This document shows, in pieces, positions 25,301 to 32,179 of a stretch of DNA of 64,000 bases. Each line of letters starts with the position of its first letter. Position 1 is the stretch's first letter. Below the pieces are notes generated by a model. It was given only the letters and a program-made list of their open reading frames with translations, did not search any database and was not told the DNA's origin. Where the stretch lies: positions 16,515,210 to 16,579,209 of the forward strand of contig JABAKD010000030.1 of assembly GCA_012845835.1 (NCBI GenBank). The letters are read 5' to 3'. The translations under genes were made by a program, and so were the position numbers. This stretch comes from Undaria pinnatifida (taxonomy: Eukaryota > Sar > Phaeophyceae > Laminariales > Alariaceae).

Positions 25301-28021
25301 CAACGATCTGTTAGGTTGGTGGAGGGGCAGCGCCAACAAAATGCTGGTAGGACTCAAACTCAACCATTACCTACGGGAAACAATAGGACAACTTTGATTT
25401 ATGCGCGTAGACAGACTTTGCACTGGTATCTACCTTCGAGGCCGAATAATTTGATGGTGCTGATGTCGCGCCACACCACTAACCCGCGAGGCAACACCGG
25501 CAGCAACAAGAGGTGGCAGCGACTACCATGTCCGTCAAGCTGAACATAACTTTCGTGAAATGCTCCACGCCATAAATCATAAACCTATAACGACAAATCA
25601 ACCCGCGCCTGGGGCTATGTAGCTAGTATTTGGGCAATGATCTCACCGTATCATACGCTGAAATGTCACCAATAACCTCAGCCTTTGGCCTCGTCTCTTG
25701 GTTACCGTACGCCGTAGAAATGTAGCAGATGATCTGCCGCCGAAAAAAATCAAAACGGTACGGCGACGATGGTGGTGTTGTTTCAGTCTGCGGATGCTCG
25801 CACTTTTAGTAAGTCCACTGTTAGGGTATGGTATCCCCTCTACCCAAGCTAAGCCTTACTACACCACTGCTACATTTATAATCTTTGATCGTAGATAGTG
25901 TCCACATCCGTTATCGACGGAGGAATCTACTGTAAGCTAGACGCCTTTTACGGCATCTGCGTCGCAGTAGTACACCCAGTACAACGCCCGCAATCGACAC
26001 TGAAAATACAAGAAGGCACATGGGGGCCGAGGCAAACCAACCCGTTTGAACCCCAGCGATAGCCACAAAAAAAGACGCGATACGCCTGGCACTATCGACC
26101 GCCTACGTACAATCAGTGTGAAAGTGTGGCAAAAAAGAACGGGATCACGTTATCGACCGCTTACAAGTACCGCGAGGGTGTCGCAGAATGAGTGGGGTCA
26201 TGTTGTGCCCGTGTCGTGCGAGTCATTGCACAGCACTGTAGCTCGGACGACAAATTCGTCATCCCGCCCAGCAAGCAGCGGCCGGTGTTGCAATCGCCAT
26301 TTTTTGCCGCCATTCCGTTTTACCTGTAAGTAAGTCCCAACAGTGTTAAACCACACTTCTCGCGGTTCTGCAGACGGCACAGCGGCTGCTGCGGTAAGCT
26401 TAGCTAAATTTAAAGGCCAATTCTGCTCAGACCCTGCGTTTTCAGTCCCATTTCGGCGCGTTTTTACATCCTCCCCAGATGGCGTCAGGGGGGCGTGTTT
26501 TTCACGTTGGTTGACCTCAGTCCCTGTTGGGGTGCATCTCAGCCCCTGCTGAAATATCATGAGAATAACTCCTACCGATAATGACGACGACGGGTGTAAA
26601 CAGCGACTACACATATACCCGCCCACTCTTCCATCTTGGTAATTTTTTTTCACCGTAGGTTTCTTCTGGGTCAGCATGTACGTCGCTCCTTCGCCAATTC
26701 CCATAACGTTCTTGAGGGTATCCAGGTAGACACCCAGGCTGCCTTGGTCAGTGATGGGACCGCTGTTTGGGTTCATGATGCCCGTAATAGGGCGTTCGTT
26801 CTCTGCGGCGGCCTCTCGAAGGCCGATCCACATGTCCGCTGGCCAGACACACCGGGGGGACACGCGCTGACGTTGTTAGTGATACTGTGCATTAGCAAGA
26901 GAACACCAAAAAGTAAAAAGAAAAACTGACCCCGACTGGGTTCATATTTGAAAAAGCGTGCGATTTACCCAACTCCGGGACAACGGCTGAATAATTTCTT
27001 ATGCTATCCCTGTATACATCAGCCCGCCTTTCTCATTACCCTGTGCTCTTGCTAGATGCCCTGTACTGTACTCCAGAGAGGGTCTCGTATTTGCGCTGGC
27101 CGATGGATAAAGGGTGGAAGCAAATAAAAAACACAAACGACTGGCTCGGTTTACCAACCCGGCAACTACCTCATATCTCGCGGTATCAGCAAGATCCCCG
27201 ACTCAATCGCGTTGGTCGTGAGTTTCCTGGCCTGCACGCAGCCAGTTCCCCACGACTGGGGCTGTGGGGTCCTTGCTTCCCTATTTGGTCAATCTGACCC
27301 CGATCCTCGACACATACATTCTTAATCATTTTTACCACTCAACAATGTTTTGTTCGGTATGCAGTTAGCGGTGGCCATTCATGCATGTATGGACAAGCCC
27401 ACCCCATGAAATCCTCCCTGTTTTTTTTCTGTCTTCGCAAAGCCACTGACCGGTCGAATAACACACCAAACCTCGCTAGCGGAAAGAACGCACTCGAGCC
27501 AGCTCTACCCCGTGTGCTAATCAATTAATGAGCTACGCTACACCGGCACGTGTTTTCGAATGCTGTACGCGGTTTCTCTGCTTCGCCGCCGCCAATGTTG
27601 GCTGTCCACTCGTCGAGAACAGCGGCACAAGCGAGCGGCGTCGAGAGCCCTGCATCAGAAACCACGAAAAGCTACGAATCGTTTTATCATTCTTCCTCGT
27701 CGTGCACGAGTGCTCACTCCGGCTTCTTTCTCCATCGACCGTATGCACCAAAACAAACGGGGCAGCAATCGACGAACCAAAAGTAGCTTCCGGCACAAAC
27801 AGAGCGTTAGTGCTTTATGGCGCACGGTTGGAAATTGTGCGATGTCTTGCGCAAGCATAGCCTACGGTTGCGGATTGCGCGGCGTATGGCACGAATATAC
27901 GATAACGTCTCGAAATGAAGCAAAAAGCACTCACCGGTGGCGGTCGGAAACTGATACAGTGGAATCATTATCTCCGTGTTCAAGGCCGAAACGAGGCTGC
28001 CGGACATTGCCGCCAATACTC
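1251..28021 (-). CDS. Gene 1: double spherulin-4 domain plus parallel beta-helix protein, 22 exons, partial at both ends
   Basis: Seen: 22 minus-strand exons with AG acceptors and GT donors (one GC) whose phases join without conflict; they sum to 2,495 nt, about 831 sense codons. Exons 1-7 form one spherulin-4 domain (IMIPLYQFP, NPNSGP, GIFFDE, FNPG, FENEY, LYFTG...PTFW). Exons 7-12 form a second, diverged one (IMVPLLSNP, CYLDATG, GGFYIDN, AENEY, YGYAYVTE...SYWD). Exons 13-22 are beta-helix rungs (for example WELDGTLDV, ELRLVSNS, NVTIKDN, DVTITGNN). Known: spherulin-4 proteins include Physarum spherulin 4 and the GH135 hydrolase Sph3 of Aspergillus, which cuts galactosaminogalactan. Inferred: an extracytoplasmic glycan-active or glycan-binding protein. 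The N-terminal exon is not found; exon 1 starts in phase 1 with a hydrophobic stretch that may be the end of a signal peptide. The 3' end lies left of the window. Confidence 0.82.
2140..2490. repeat. Minisatellite, units of about 35-45 bp
   Basis: Repeated cattaaacacttgcactt-like units with T runs, in the intron between exons 21 and 22 of gene 1. Confidence 0.65.
2590..2790. repeat. Degenerate copy of the GACCC/GGGTC element
   Basis: It begins cagggcttttcaagggcc and holds decayed gggtc/gaccc motifs, ending near gtaaaaagccccgatttt, like the flanks of the better copies at 38.9 and 40.2-40.6 kb. Confidence 0.4.
3329..3450 (-). CDS. Gene 1 exon 21: two beta-helix rungs
   Basis: 122 nt, phase 0 to 2, acceptor CCGTAG, donor CG/GTGAGT. 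It contains GERGLLVTSANSDTST and DDVTITGNNFEPS, regular V.I..N turns. The gene 2 counterpart is 18 nt shorter. The start of this exon is duplicated several times in the upstream intron (3560-4010). Confidence 0.84.
3425..4075. repeat. Four-copy tandem array containing the 5' end of exon 21
   Basis: Units of about 150-220 bp start near 3429, 3580, 3757 and 3970. Each holds a version of the first 20-30 nt of exon 21, its TAG acceptor, and a downstream block gtagaatggtgggacgt..gaagtagacggcgcaa. Only the leftmost unit is attached to the full exon. Confidence 0.7.
4470..5340 (+). mobile_element. Larger copy of the CCTAGGTATAC element
   Basis: It contains cccatggcctaggtatata, cgaaaaagtgttacctctat, cgtagcacgc, cccacggtaggggtt-like and gccgtgggatgactcac blocks in the same order as 52.24-53.25 kb. 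No intact coding sequence. Confidence 0.55.
5390..5610. mobile_element. GACCC/GGGTC minisatellite element copy
   Basis: It starts cgcttttcacggatcaggtc, then units cctcctgacccgacccgat separated by tttgaaaacctc, ending gaatgccctgatttttt. Confidence 0.55.
5977..6041 (-). CDS. Gene 1 exon 20: beta-helix rung, SPGI type
   Basis: 65 nt, phase 1 to 0, acceptor CCCCAG, donor ACG/GTGAGA. It encodes CEVSPVD and SRWGILGARSPGIT. It was placed by its exact length and phase match to the gene 2 exon at 59414-59478. Confidence 0.8.
6245..6478. repeat. Two tandem copies of about 120 bp ending in GTCAGCTGTGAG
   Basis: Both copies have cccgctgctgttggcaacg and end ctcgtcagctctgag or acgtcagctgtgag. The end belongs to a family seen at 9.6-9.8, 24.2 and 55.8 kb and inverted at 8.0, 22.0, 37.8 and 38.4-38.7 kb. 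Confidence 0.6.
6554..6649 (-). CDS. Gene 1 exon 19: beta-helix rung, VSGG type
   Basis: 96 nt, phase 1 to 1, donor G/GTGACT. GVDLDFEELTVSGGTHNTIQ followed by VDACSG. The gene 2 exon at 60909-61004 is also 96 nt and reads GVDLSFDGLVVSGG...VDRCSG. Confidence 0.85.
7014..7089 (-). CDS. Gene 1 exon 18: beta-helix rung, AQNVTI type
   Basis: 76 nt, phase 0 to 1, acceptor GCGCAG, donor T/GTGAGT. ATAQNVTIKDNRRGI matches the gene 2 exon ASAQNVTITENHRGV; it has two extra codons near its 5' end. A long (GAT)n tract lies immediately upstream of the acceptor in the intron. Confidence 0.85.
7092..7232. repeat. (ATC/GAT)n tract next to the exon 18 acceptor
   Basis: An almost pure trinucleotide tract with atg/acc interruptions. 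On the coding strand it is (GAT)n and ends about 5 nt before the AG of exon 18. Confidence 0.8.
7709..7797 (-). CDS. Gene 1 exon 17: beta-helix rung, NSII type
   Basis: 89 nt, phase 1 to 0, donor AGG/GTGAGA. ECIMSVTNSIINNLGSGG and then GGLSW; the counterpart at 62390-62478 is also 89 nt and reads QCIMTITNSIIGYLGDG...GGLSW. Confidence 0.85.
7945..8150 (-). repeat. Two inverted-orientation copies of the CAGCTGTGAG family
   Basis: Copies contain gcagcttgcaaagatgatta or gtagcctgagaagatgagca, then tcgacc..ttt and gaactc, matching 38.65-38.70 kb (gcgaagatgagtattga, cgaactcacggctgatg). Confidence 0.45.
8748..8829 (-). CDS. Gene 1 exon 16: beta-helix loop exon with Cys pair
   Basis: 82 nt, phase 0 to 1, donor G/GTGAGT. 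VYGWKNGELDPVETDRGYIY is followed by CASC. The gene 2 counterpart at 62716-62800 keeps the GW, RGYI and CxSC pattern. Confidence 0.82.
8870..9215. repeat. Minisatellite, about 14 units of 22-32 bp
   Basis: Units vary around agacatcatgaatagggttt. It lies in the intron between exons 15 and 16 of gene 1. Confidence 0.75.
9322..9417 (-). CDS. Gene 1 exon 15: beta-helix rung, GEC-ELRL type
   Basis: 96 nt, phase 0 to 0, acceptor TTGCCAG, donor GAG/GTACTT. It encodes GECDELRLVSNS and LGIGGDIVIHETE. The gene 2 exon at 63489-63584 has the same length, phases and donor hexamer and encodes GECNELRLLTNS. Confidence 0.85.
9630..9815 (+). repeat. Three short repeats ending in CAGCTGTGAG
   Basis: aatacgtcagctgcgag, aatacatcagctgtgag and gatacgtcagctgtgag at about 75-80 bp spacing, in the intron between exons 14 and 15. 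Confidence 0.55.
9929..10018 (-). CDS. Gene 1 exon 14: beta-helix rung
   Basis: 90 nt, 30 codons, phase 0 to 0. GIWELDGTLDVRSGATLKII is a typical parallel beta-helix entry, with alternating hydrophobic residues and Gly turns (W.L.gtL.v..gatL.I.g). Confidence 0.8.
11068..11223 (-). CDS. Gene 1 exon 13: linker and first beta-helix coils
   Basis: 156 nt, 52 codons, phase 0 to 0, acceptor TTACAG after a T-rich tract, donor CAG/GTAGGC. The peptide includes RLRINGGCADMTRIASYFGD. The opening Cys-containing segment links the spherulin-4 part to the beta-helix. No specific family is recognised for this exon alone. Confidence 0.72.
12800..12965. repeat. Minisatellite of about 19-20 bp units
   Basis: Units vary around gagccaaatgcggtgcaac; in the intron between exons 12 and 13. 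Confidence 0.7.
13052..13162 (-). CDS. Gene 1 exon 12: closing segment of spherulin-4 domain 2
   Basis: 111 nt, 37 codons, phase 0 to 0, donor GCG/GTGAGT. ASYGYAYVTEAEDFATLSSY followed by WDTLV is a very good match to the family ending gyGYvYvTd......lPsYWd. The junction with exon 11 falls at the same place and phase as exon 6/7 in domain 1. Confidence 0.85.
13297..13375. repeat. 79-bp palindrome with tRNA box A-like arms
   Basis: The arms read tggtctagtggatagcgct and, on the left, its near-perfect complement, around a centre of gtcacgtgac. It is a sister of the palindrome at 13561-13648. Confidence 0.75.
13531..13648. repeat. Palindrome with pseudo-tRNA character
   Basis: Arms 13561-13600 and 13611-13648 (atctgctagttatatagcgc-type) flank gtcacgtgac. 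On the minus strand the left half continues into a perfect T-arm (gtgggttcgaatcccac, 13537-13553), giving box A and box B at tRNA spacing. The acceptor strands do not pair and the anticodon stem is broken, so I call it tRNA-derived, not a functional tRNA. Confidence 0.65.
14270..14805. repeat. Minisatellite, about 15 units of 30-40 bp
   Basis: Units vary around cttcaaatagcacctcaaca gc..cagacacat; in the intron just downstream of exon 11. Confidence 0.78.
14826..14963 (-). CDS. Gene 1 exon 11: spherulin-4 domain 2, penultimate strand; GC donor
   Basis: 138 nt, 46 codons, phase 0 to 0. NSAVMMTGFSGDIPVE corresponds to exon 6 (NAIFVHSASELEDD). It ends GAG/GCAAGT, the form normally seen in GC-AG introns. 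An alternative acceptor 12 nt further in (ATCCAG) is also in frame. Confidence 0.68.
15361..15424. repeat. Palindrome with a consensus box A
   Basis: Nineteen-bp arms: accataaaccactgagcta and tagctcagtggtttatggt with a 26-bp loop. tagctcagtgg is the standard tRNA D-arm/box A sequence. A second tagctcagcgg lies at 15537-15547. Confidence 0.7.
15853..15942 (-). CDS. Gene 1 exon 10: spherulin-4 domain 2, AEN segment
   Basis: 90 nt, exactly 30 codons, phase 0 to 0, acceptor CGGCAG, donor CAG/GTCAGT. FAVPGGTTVFKPADASAAEN followed by EYLY is the counterpart of exon 5's FNPG...FENEY; NPG has become VPG but the Glu of EN is kept. Confidence 0.78.
17062..17226 (-). CDS. Gene 1 exon 9: spherulin-4 domain 2, degenerate acidic motif
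   Basis: 165 nt, phase 0 to 0. It opens with ILCYLDATGVV (family vlgYVyTgYG) and contains NNVCGGFYIDNLDTAVV where domain 1 has VCDGIFFDEAEE. The Glu of the DE pair is Asn here. It covers in one exon what exons 3 and 4 cover in domain 1. Confidence 0.8.
17355..17475. repeat. Short tandem repeat
   Basis: Units around gaaggattttcctcgtt, near the exon 9 acceptor side. Confidence 0.5.
18000..18580. repeat. Two GATCT-based minisatellites split by a C14 run
   Basis: 18000-18270 has gatctgtatgatctagatcg units; 18410-18580 has gatctttccagatctcgttg units. They are in the intron between exons 8 and 9. Confidence 0.65.
18734..18858 (-). CDS. Gene 1 exon 8: spherulin-4 domain 2, second strand and helix
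   Basis: 125 nt, phase 1 to 0, acceptor CTACAG, donor GTGAGA. It encodes LTTALTGLMKSDY and GDVVSVVVDASDATTNTIAA. It stands in the place of exon 2, but the NPNSGP motif is replaced by VVDASDAT, so this domain has diverged. Confidence 0.75.
20130..20345. repeat. Tandem repeat, three copies of about 75 bp
   Basis: Copies share cgtgacggacggcagtcta, cttttgtgtagaacaa and ggagac. Confidence 0.6.
20924..21146 (-). CDS. Gene 1 exon 7: end of spherulin-4 domain 1 joined to start of domain 2
   Basis: 223 nt, phase 0 to 1. The first part, CSGWEQLYFTGSLGSINPYG and then PTFWSSLVDEV, is the closing segment of the family (gyvYvTd...nPY..lPsyW). After a short linker it restarts with RIMVPLLSNPVPA, the equivalent of exon 1's IMIPLYQFP. 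The donor G/GTGCGT has the same phase as the exon 1/2 junction. One exon thus carries the domain boundary. Confidence 0.78.
22170..22230 (-). CDS. Gene 1 exon 6: spherulin-4 domain 1, IFVHS strand
   Basis: 61 nt, phase 2 to 0, donor GAC/GTAAGG. It encodes SPAKNAIFVHSASELEDD, matching the family strand aviiHs that precedes the last helix. The split Arg codon (CG from exon 5 plus C) restores the frame. Confidence 0.75.
22573..22868. mobile_element. Small inverted-repeat element, about 295 bp
   Basis: Left end cactctggacggaaata, right end tatttccgtccacagtg, followed inside the left end by homologous gtaaacatg sequence. A third, internal copy of the end (22635-22655) suggests nested insertion. 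No clear target duplication; mariner-like ends are a guess. Confidence 0.5.
23148..23330. repeat. (GGGTA)n tract
   Basis: About 35 pentamers, degenerate at the right end, in the intron between exons 5 and 6. G-rich on the plus strand. Confidence 0.9.
23960..24060 (-). CDS. Gene 1 exon 5: spherulin-4 domain 1, NPG and FEN segment
   Basis: 101 nt, phase 0 to 2, acceptor TTGCAG, donor GTGAGT. The peptide TVTFNPGVMAEAVYHTWEG runs on to LMSFENEYA. NPG after a beta strand and the FEN glutamate are conserved family positions; the Glu matches the third acidic groove residue of Sph3. Confidence 0.85.
24525..24800. repeat. Minisatellite of about 17-19 bp units
   Basis: Units vary around aacattgtatcgataacat; between exons 4 and 5. 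Confidence 0.78.
24886..25014 (-). CDS. Gene 1 exon 4: spherulin-4 domain 1, catalytic GIFFDE segment
   Basis: 129 nt, phase 0 to 0, donor GCG/GTGCGT. It carries VCDGIFFDEAEETG, the family signature V.GIFFDE; in GH135 Sph3 the neighbouring Asp and Glu line the active-site groove (established knowledge). It is followed by an acidic loop and a helix (LYFDYNEAALDA). Confidence 0.85.
25110..25345. repeat. Three diverged copies of about 90 bp
   Basis: Copies carry ttaggttgttggagg and then aacacaaccg-like sequence; just upstream of exon 4. Confidence 0.5.
26324..26398 (-). CDS. Gene 1 exon 3: spherulin-4 domain 1, helix before the acidic motif
   Basis: The peptide EPREVWFNTVGTYLQ aligns with the family helix tRpl.eV..dI..Y. 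The donor is CAG/GTAAAA, phase 0. The acceptor chosen (TAAG/CTTACC) keeps phase 0 with exon 2. A CAG at 26371-26373 would be a stronger acceptor but would break the frame unless exon 2 ends differently. Confidence 0.6.
26654..26838 (-). CDS. Gene 1 exon 2: spherulin-4 domain 1, NPNSGP segment
   Basis: Phase 1 in, phase 0 out (185 nt). It encodes MWIGLREAAAENER and then PITGIMNPNSGPITDQG. The NPNSGP motif after a hydrophobic strand is diagnostic of spherulin-4. It continues to GEGATYMLTQ, equivalent to the family's GYVYTgYG strand. The donor GTGAAA is weak, so the last few codons (QKKPT) are the least certain part. Confidence 0.8.
27935..28021 (-). CDS. Gene 1 exon 1 (first recognised): start of spherulin-4 domain 1
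   Basis: The acceptor is TCGCAG and the donor G/GTGAGT; phase 1 in, phase 1 out (87 nt). The peptide includes SALNTEIMIPLYQFPTAT; PLYQFP matches the family opening strand (lvPlYiyP). The preceding VLAAMSGS is hydrophobic and could be the tail of a signal peptide. If there is no upstream exon, the internal ATG (MSGS) is the only start seen. A (CCCAA)n tract sits just upstream of the acceptor. Confidence 0.72.
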
Positions 28022-28032
28022 CTGCGATTGAC

Positions 28033-28257
28033 ACGCGGTACGGCGGTTGGGTTGGGATGGGTTGCGTTGCGTTGCGTTGCGTTGCGTTGCGTTGCGTTGC
28101 GTTGGGTTGGGTTGGGTTGGGTTGAGTTGGGTTGGGTTGGGTTGGGTTGGGTTGGGTTGGGTTGGGTTGGGTTGGGTTGGGTTGGGTTGGGTTGGGTTGG
28201 GTTGGGTTGGGTTGGGTTGGGTTGGGTTGGGTTGGGTTGGGTTGGGTTGGGTTGGGC
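28033..28257. repeat. (GGGTT)n tract at the exon 1 acceptor
   Basis: About 40 pentamers with some GCGTT variants at the left end. It reads (CCCAA)n on the coding strand and ends about 25 nt before the exon 1 AG. It creates long false ORFs in several frames. Confidence 0.9.
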
Positions 28258-28278
28258 TTGAAGGTGTCGGGTTACCGC

Positions 28279-28305
28279 GGGGGGGGGGGGGGGGGGGGGG
28301 GGGGG
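28279..28305. repeat. Run of 27 G
   Basis: Uninterrupted G homopolymer 22 bp from the (GGGTT)n tract. Confidence 0.9.
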
Positions 28306-28599
28306 TGGTAAGGTATACAAGAACGGTGATGGAGACACAGCGACACATTTACCCACAACGACGAAATATTGTCGCAATGCATTTCTACAGGGTCTTCGCT
28401 TTTGTGCGTATCGACCACAAAAAAATGTCAACAACCAGAAGGACAAAAAAACTATCCCCGCCGACTTGTTACGTAGTCAGTAAAGGTCAGTCAACATACA
28501 GCCATACAATTTCGACATTGGATGAGAGGGACGAACATACCGCGGTTCCATCTAGTTGAACGCAGGGGATGCAGCACTAAAATGACTGTTCTACATCAC

Positions 28600-28995
28600 A
28601 CGCTACGAGTATGCGCTCGGAGGGTCAGCACGAGAGAGGCAAAGCCGGCATGTTTTAGAGTGTAGGACTCGCGGGTCGGTCGGAAAAGCCACAGGTCGCG
28701 GTGACCCGACCCGCGAGAAATCCGTATCTCGCGGGTCATGACCCGACTCAAGTCGCGACATGTTTTTCTAAACCTGACCCGACTCCATGCGCGATACTTT
28801 GAAACCTCCCTACCCGACCCGACCTTCGCCGACACATGGTATTCTAGATGTCCACAGTAGACACGATCCGACCGGACCCGTAAAGTTTTGAAAGCGCCCT
28901 GGATCGACCCGACTCGATCCGTGATGTTTCGAACACCTCCTGACCCGACCGGGACCGAATCGTGACATTTCGAGCACGGCCTAAGGGTCAGAGCG
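28600..28995. mobile_element. GACCC/GGGTC minisatellite element copy
   Basis: It starts tcggagggtcagcacgagag, aggcaaagccggcatgttt, as at 40.1 kb, then decayed gacccgactc units with tttcgaacacctcc spacers. Confidence 0.55.
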
Positions 28996-28999
28996 GTGA

Positions 29000-31140
29000 A
29001 ACCGCCTTCTAAAGAGCCATACAAACAGTACATGGTACATGCTTTCTGCTCGGCCGTGTCCGCAACATAGAAATCTACGAATTTCCATCGTTAGCTGGAA
29101 ATCAAGGACGGTTACAAAGTACATACTATGGCAACGTGTGACAATCGCCTCCTGCACCAGAGCTAACTCTCCCAACGGCTTGGATTGTCTAGTACGCCGG
29201 CTTCGTTCTTGCGCATTCTTATGCCACTACTGTAAGGAGCCTGCCCAGCTTTCGGCGATGGGGGGTTTCCATAGCCATGATGCAGTCGTATGTTATAGTC
29301 CACACAAAAAAGTGGCCCTCAATGAATGAGGCGGTTTTGTATAGTATAGTACCGCCATAGGACTGGGGGGCGTTGATAAACTAGCCTCCACACACTCCAT
29401 ACACAGCCAACACATGTTTATACTCCCCTCGCTTAATAATAGTTACGTCATATAAATAGAAAACATAGGGGGTGGCCTTGACGCTCGAGCACTCGATTTT
29501 TTGCGTTTACGAGTGGGCGCTTGGTCTTTCACTCCTTTGGGTTGGTGTGGGGAGGGTGTGGGGGCGATTTTACCGGTATGGTCTCCCGTTTTCCCGACTA
29601 GGATTCCGTTTTCCGGCCTCGATTTCAAGACCGTTCCCGCAAGGCTGAAAGCGACGTCCACTCCGGCGTGCGTACAGGTTTTCACATGCAACGCTCGTAC
29701 AGAGGGCCGGTAAGCCTTTGCGACCGCATCGAACTTTGTGGCTGACTACTTCGTTATCAACCCCCGCGTTTTCGCCCTATGATGTTTGCCAGACGCCTTC
29801 CCCCTTCAATTTCGTCCTGTCGACCCCCCCCCCCCCCCCCACTCATAGCCGGGGGCGATGTCGGTAATCTGGACGCTCTCACTGCGGCACAGGGTCGTGT
29901 TGCCGTTTTCCGTACTTTGCGTTCGGCCGACCCTCCCCGCTCAGGGCCGGGTGTAAACTGGGTAATCTGGCTGCTCACTCCGCTGCAAACGACATTCGTT
30001 TCGTGCTCTGCCTTTCTCAACGATGCACCCCCCCCCAAAGTCCCCCCTTTACTAGTAATATTGGAAATGTCGCGGTAGCCGCAGTAGTGCTATTCCGTTC
30101 TCCGAACACCATCTCCCTTACCTGGGGGTGTAGCGATACTACACTAATAGCTAGTCTTTATTTTGTATTTTTCCGTTTTGCGGATCCTCTTCTCACTGGA
30201 GAGGTGAAGATAGCTTGTTTTTTTCTGCTTTCAAGCATGTCGCCCCATCGCCCCGCCCCCCTCCACAGCTGGGGACCTATGGTGCTCTGCGGGTAATGCT
30301 CCCTCCCCCTTCCCCCCTTTTAATGCTTTTTCACGAGGAATTTTGCAGCGTCATCGGGTTGACTAGAGGTGAAAGATTGGGGGTGGACCCCGGCATCTTC
30401 GTTCGTGTTCTAAACCGTGGAATCGGCGTTTCCCCCAACGTTATATGTTTCTGCTTATACTCCTCATCAGGGTGGGCTAGTGTTATGTTATGGGCCTGGG
30501 AAGGCTGTAAAGGTCCCAGTATGTAGGATCTAGGATCTTGTAATACGAGAAAATACGCGGTGCTTGGTACGCATATGATATCACCATGACGGCCCATGCA
30601 TCCTTATGATACAATACGCTAACGTCGTGGTAGTCATGTCATTTTGGATCTTTAAAAGAAATTCGGTTGCAGTATTTATTTCGCACAGCCCGCTCTAACC
30701 TTCTCCACCCGCCCCCCAGCGACCGCACGCCCGTTCCACACCCACCTCACGCATCAACTCTCCGTGTCTCCGGCGATACAACGGCCATTTACTAGATCCG
30801 ATGCTCCCTATGGGGTCGCGTCCAAGGCTCGCAGACCGACTAAGTCTCCGTGTGTATGGTGATTGTGGAGAGACTTGCTGACGGTGTTCTAGGCGTGAAA
30901 CACGGTGTCGCTGCCTTCGTCATTCAATTCCTCGAATGCTATTATACTATTGTTGCTACTTGTTGCTGTAGACCACTCTCGCCTGGTCGATAGGATATTG
31001 GTAGTACGCGATAGCACTGAACAAATAAGTTGGTAGTCAGGCTCGATCGAGTTTTAAACAAAAATATAAACATAAAATTCCTGGTATGACCTTTTTTGTC
31101 TGATTGCTGATCGCTCATTGGCCGGAGATCGTACATAAAG
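29000..31140. other. No gene recognised
   Basis: The part at 29.4-30.4 kb is C/T-rich on the plus strand with C runs at 29824-29840 and 30028-30036, and has overlapping ORFs in opposite strands, none convincing. The rest shows nothing I can name. Confidence 0.4.
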
Positions 31141-31144
31141 TAAC

Positions 31145-31705
31145 CGTCATCTGGGGACGATAGGGTCCATTCCCAGAATCATAGTCCATTCACATATATA
31201 CAACTCCGACAACCCGGGAACAAACACGGATATATTACCAGGATTAATATCTCCCCGCACGGTGTGGAAATCCCCAATGCCGGCGACCGGCCGATCTCTA
31301 ATTGGCTGGGGTTCGTATATTATAGAGCCAGCTCCACCCGGGGATGATAGGACCCCATCCCCGGTCCAGGGGTCATTTCATAAATCGAAAAATAAGACAA
31401 CCGGGGAAGAAAACCGAGTTCTCTCGGGTCGATATCACCCCCCACGGTGTGGAAACCCCAGTTCCATTGGCTAGAATCGCTGATTGATTCGAGCTCCACA
31501 GCGGCCCCCCACCCTAGTAGGTGGATGATAGAGGCTCACCAATCGATGGGGGGCAGTTCCGTCGCACACGGGGGAGATAGGGCCCCATCCCCGGTTCAAA
31601 AACCCTCCGCATGTCCACAGCCCCAGCAACGCGGGAACGATAACGATGATCTCCCGGGTCGATATACCTCCCCGCACGGCGTGTCAACCCCGACTCCATT
31701 GGCTT
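31145..31705. repeat. Three diverged tandem copies of about 190-215 bp
   Basis: Each has gggg.gatagggccccatcccc, a ccgggaa..ataa stretch, and ctcccgcacggtgtggaaac-like sequence, then an attggct end. Confidence 0.65.
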
Positions 31706-32179
31706 ATTTCTCGTGATTTGGCTGTTTGGCTTTGACCCAATAAGCTCACAGTTATTTCGACCGAGTCGGGTTTTCTCCCATACTTGTCGCATACGGCAAA
31801 CCTTTGCAATGCGAGCGCAGTTCAATAAGTTATTTGCGTGATAGGTCTAATCGACAGACTGTATGCCCGGCGTAGGGTGGCTCACGGGGAAATTGCTCTC
31901 GGTACCCGACGAGAGACCATCAGGCGGAGGAGAAGATAAGAAGATATAATATATATTAAAGTACCGGAGTCCCGGAGGCCACTCTGACCATGCACACCCG
32001 AAGATAACAAAATAATGAACTGAGTAGCAGCAGTAGTACTAGTACACTGCGCCAAAGGGGGCTCAACTCGAACATATTGAAGATTGGGACCACCAATCAT
32101 ATCAATAGCTCTACTTTACCATCTCCGTAGATTATATGCAGTTATACACATCATACATCAGACTTGTGCGCAGGCATAA

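Noticed and set aside
26198-26863. A 221-codon minus ORF taken as one exon
   Set aside because: Only its two ends match spherulin-4 (exons 2 and 3); the middle is an unspliced intron that happens to be open.
27560-28446. Long ORFs on both strands (170-233 codons) through the (GGGTT)n tract
   Set aside because: They are open only because the pentamer repeat has no stop in those frames; the peptides are pure GWVGL or NPTQP repeats.
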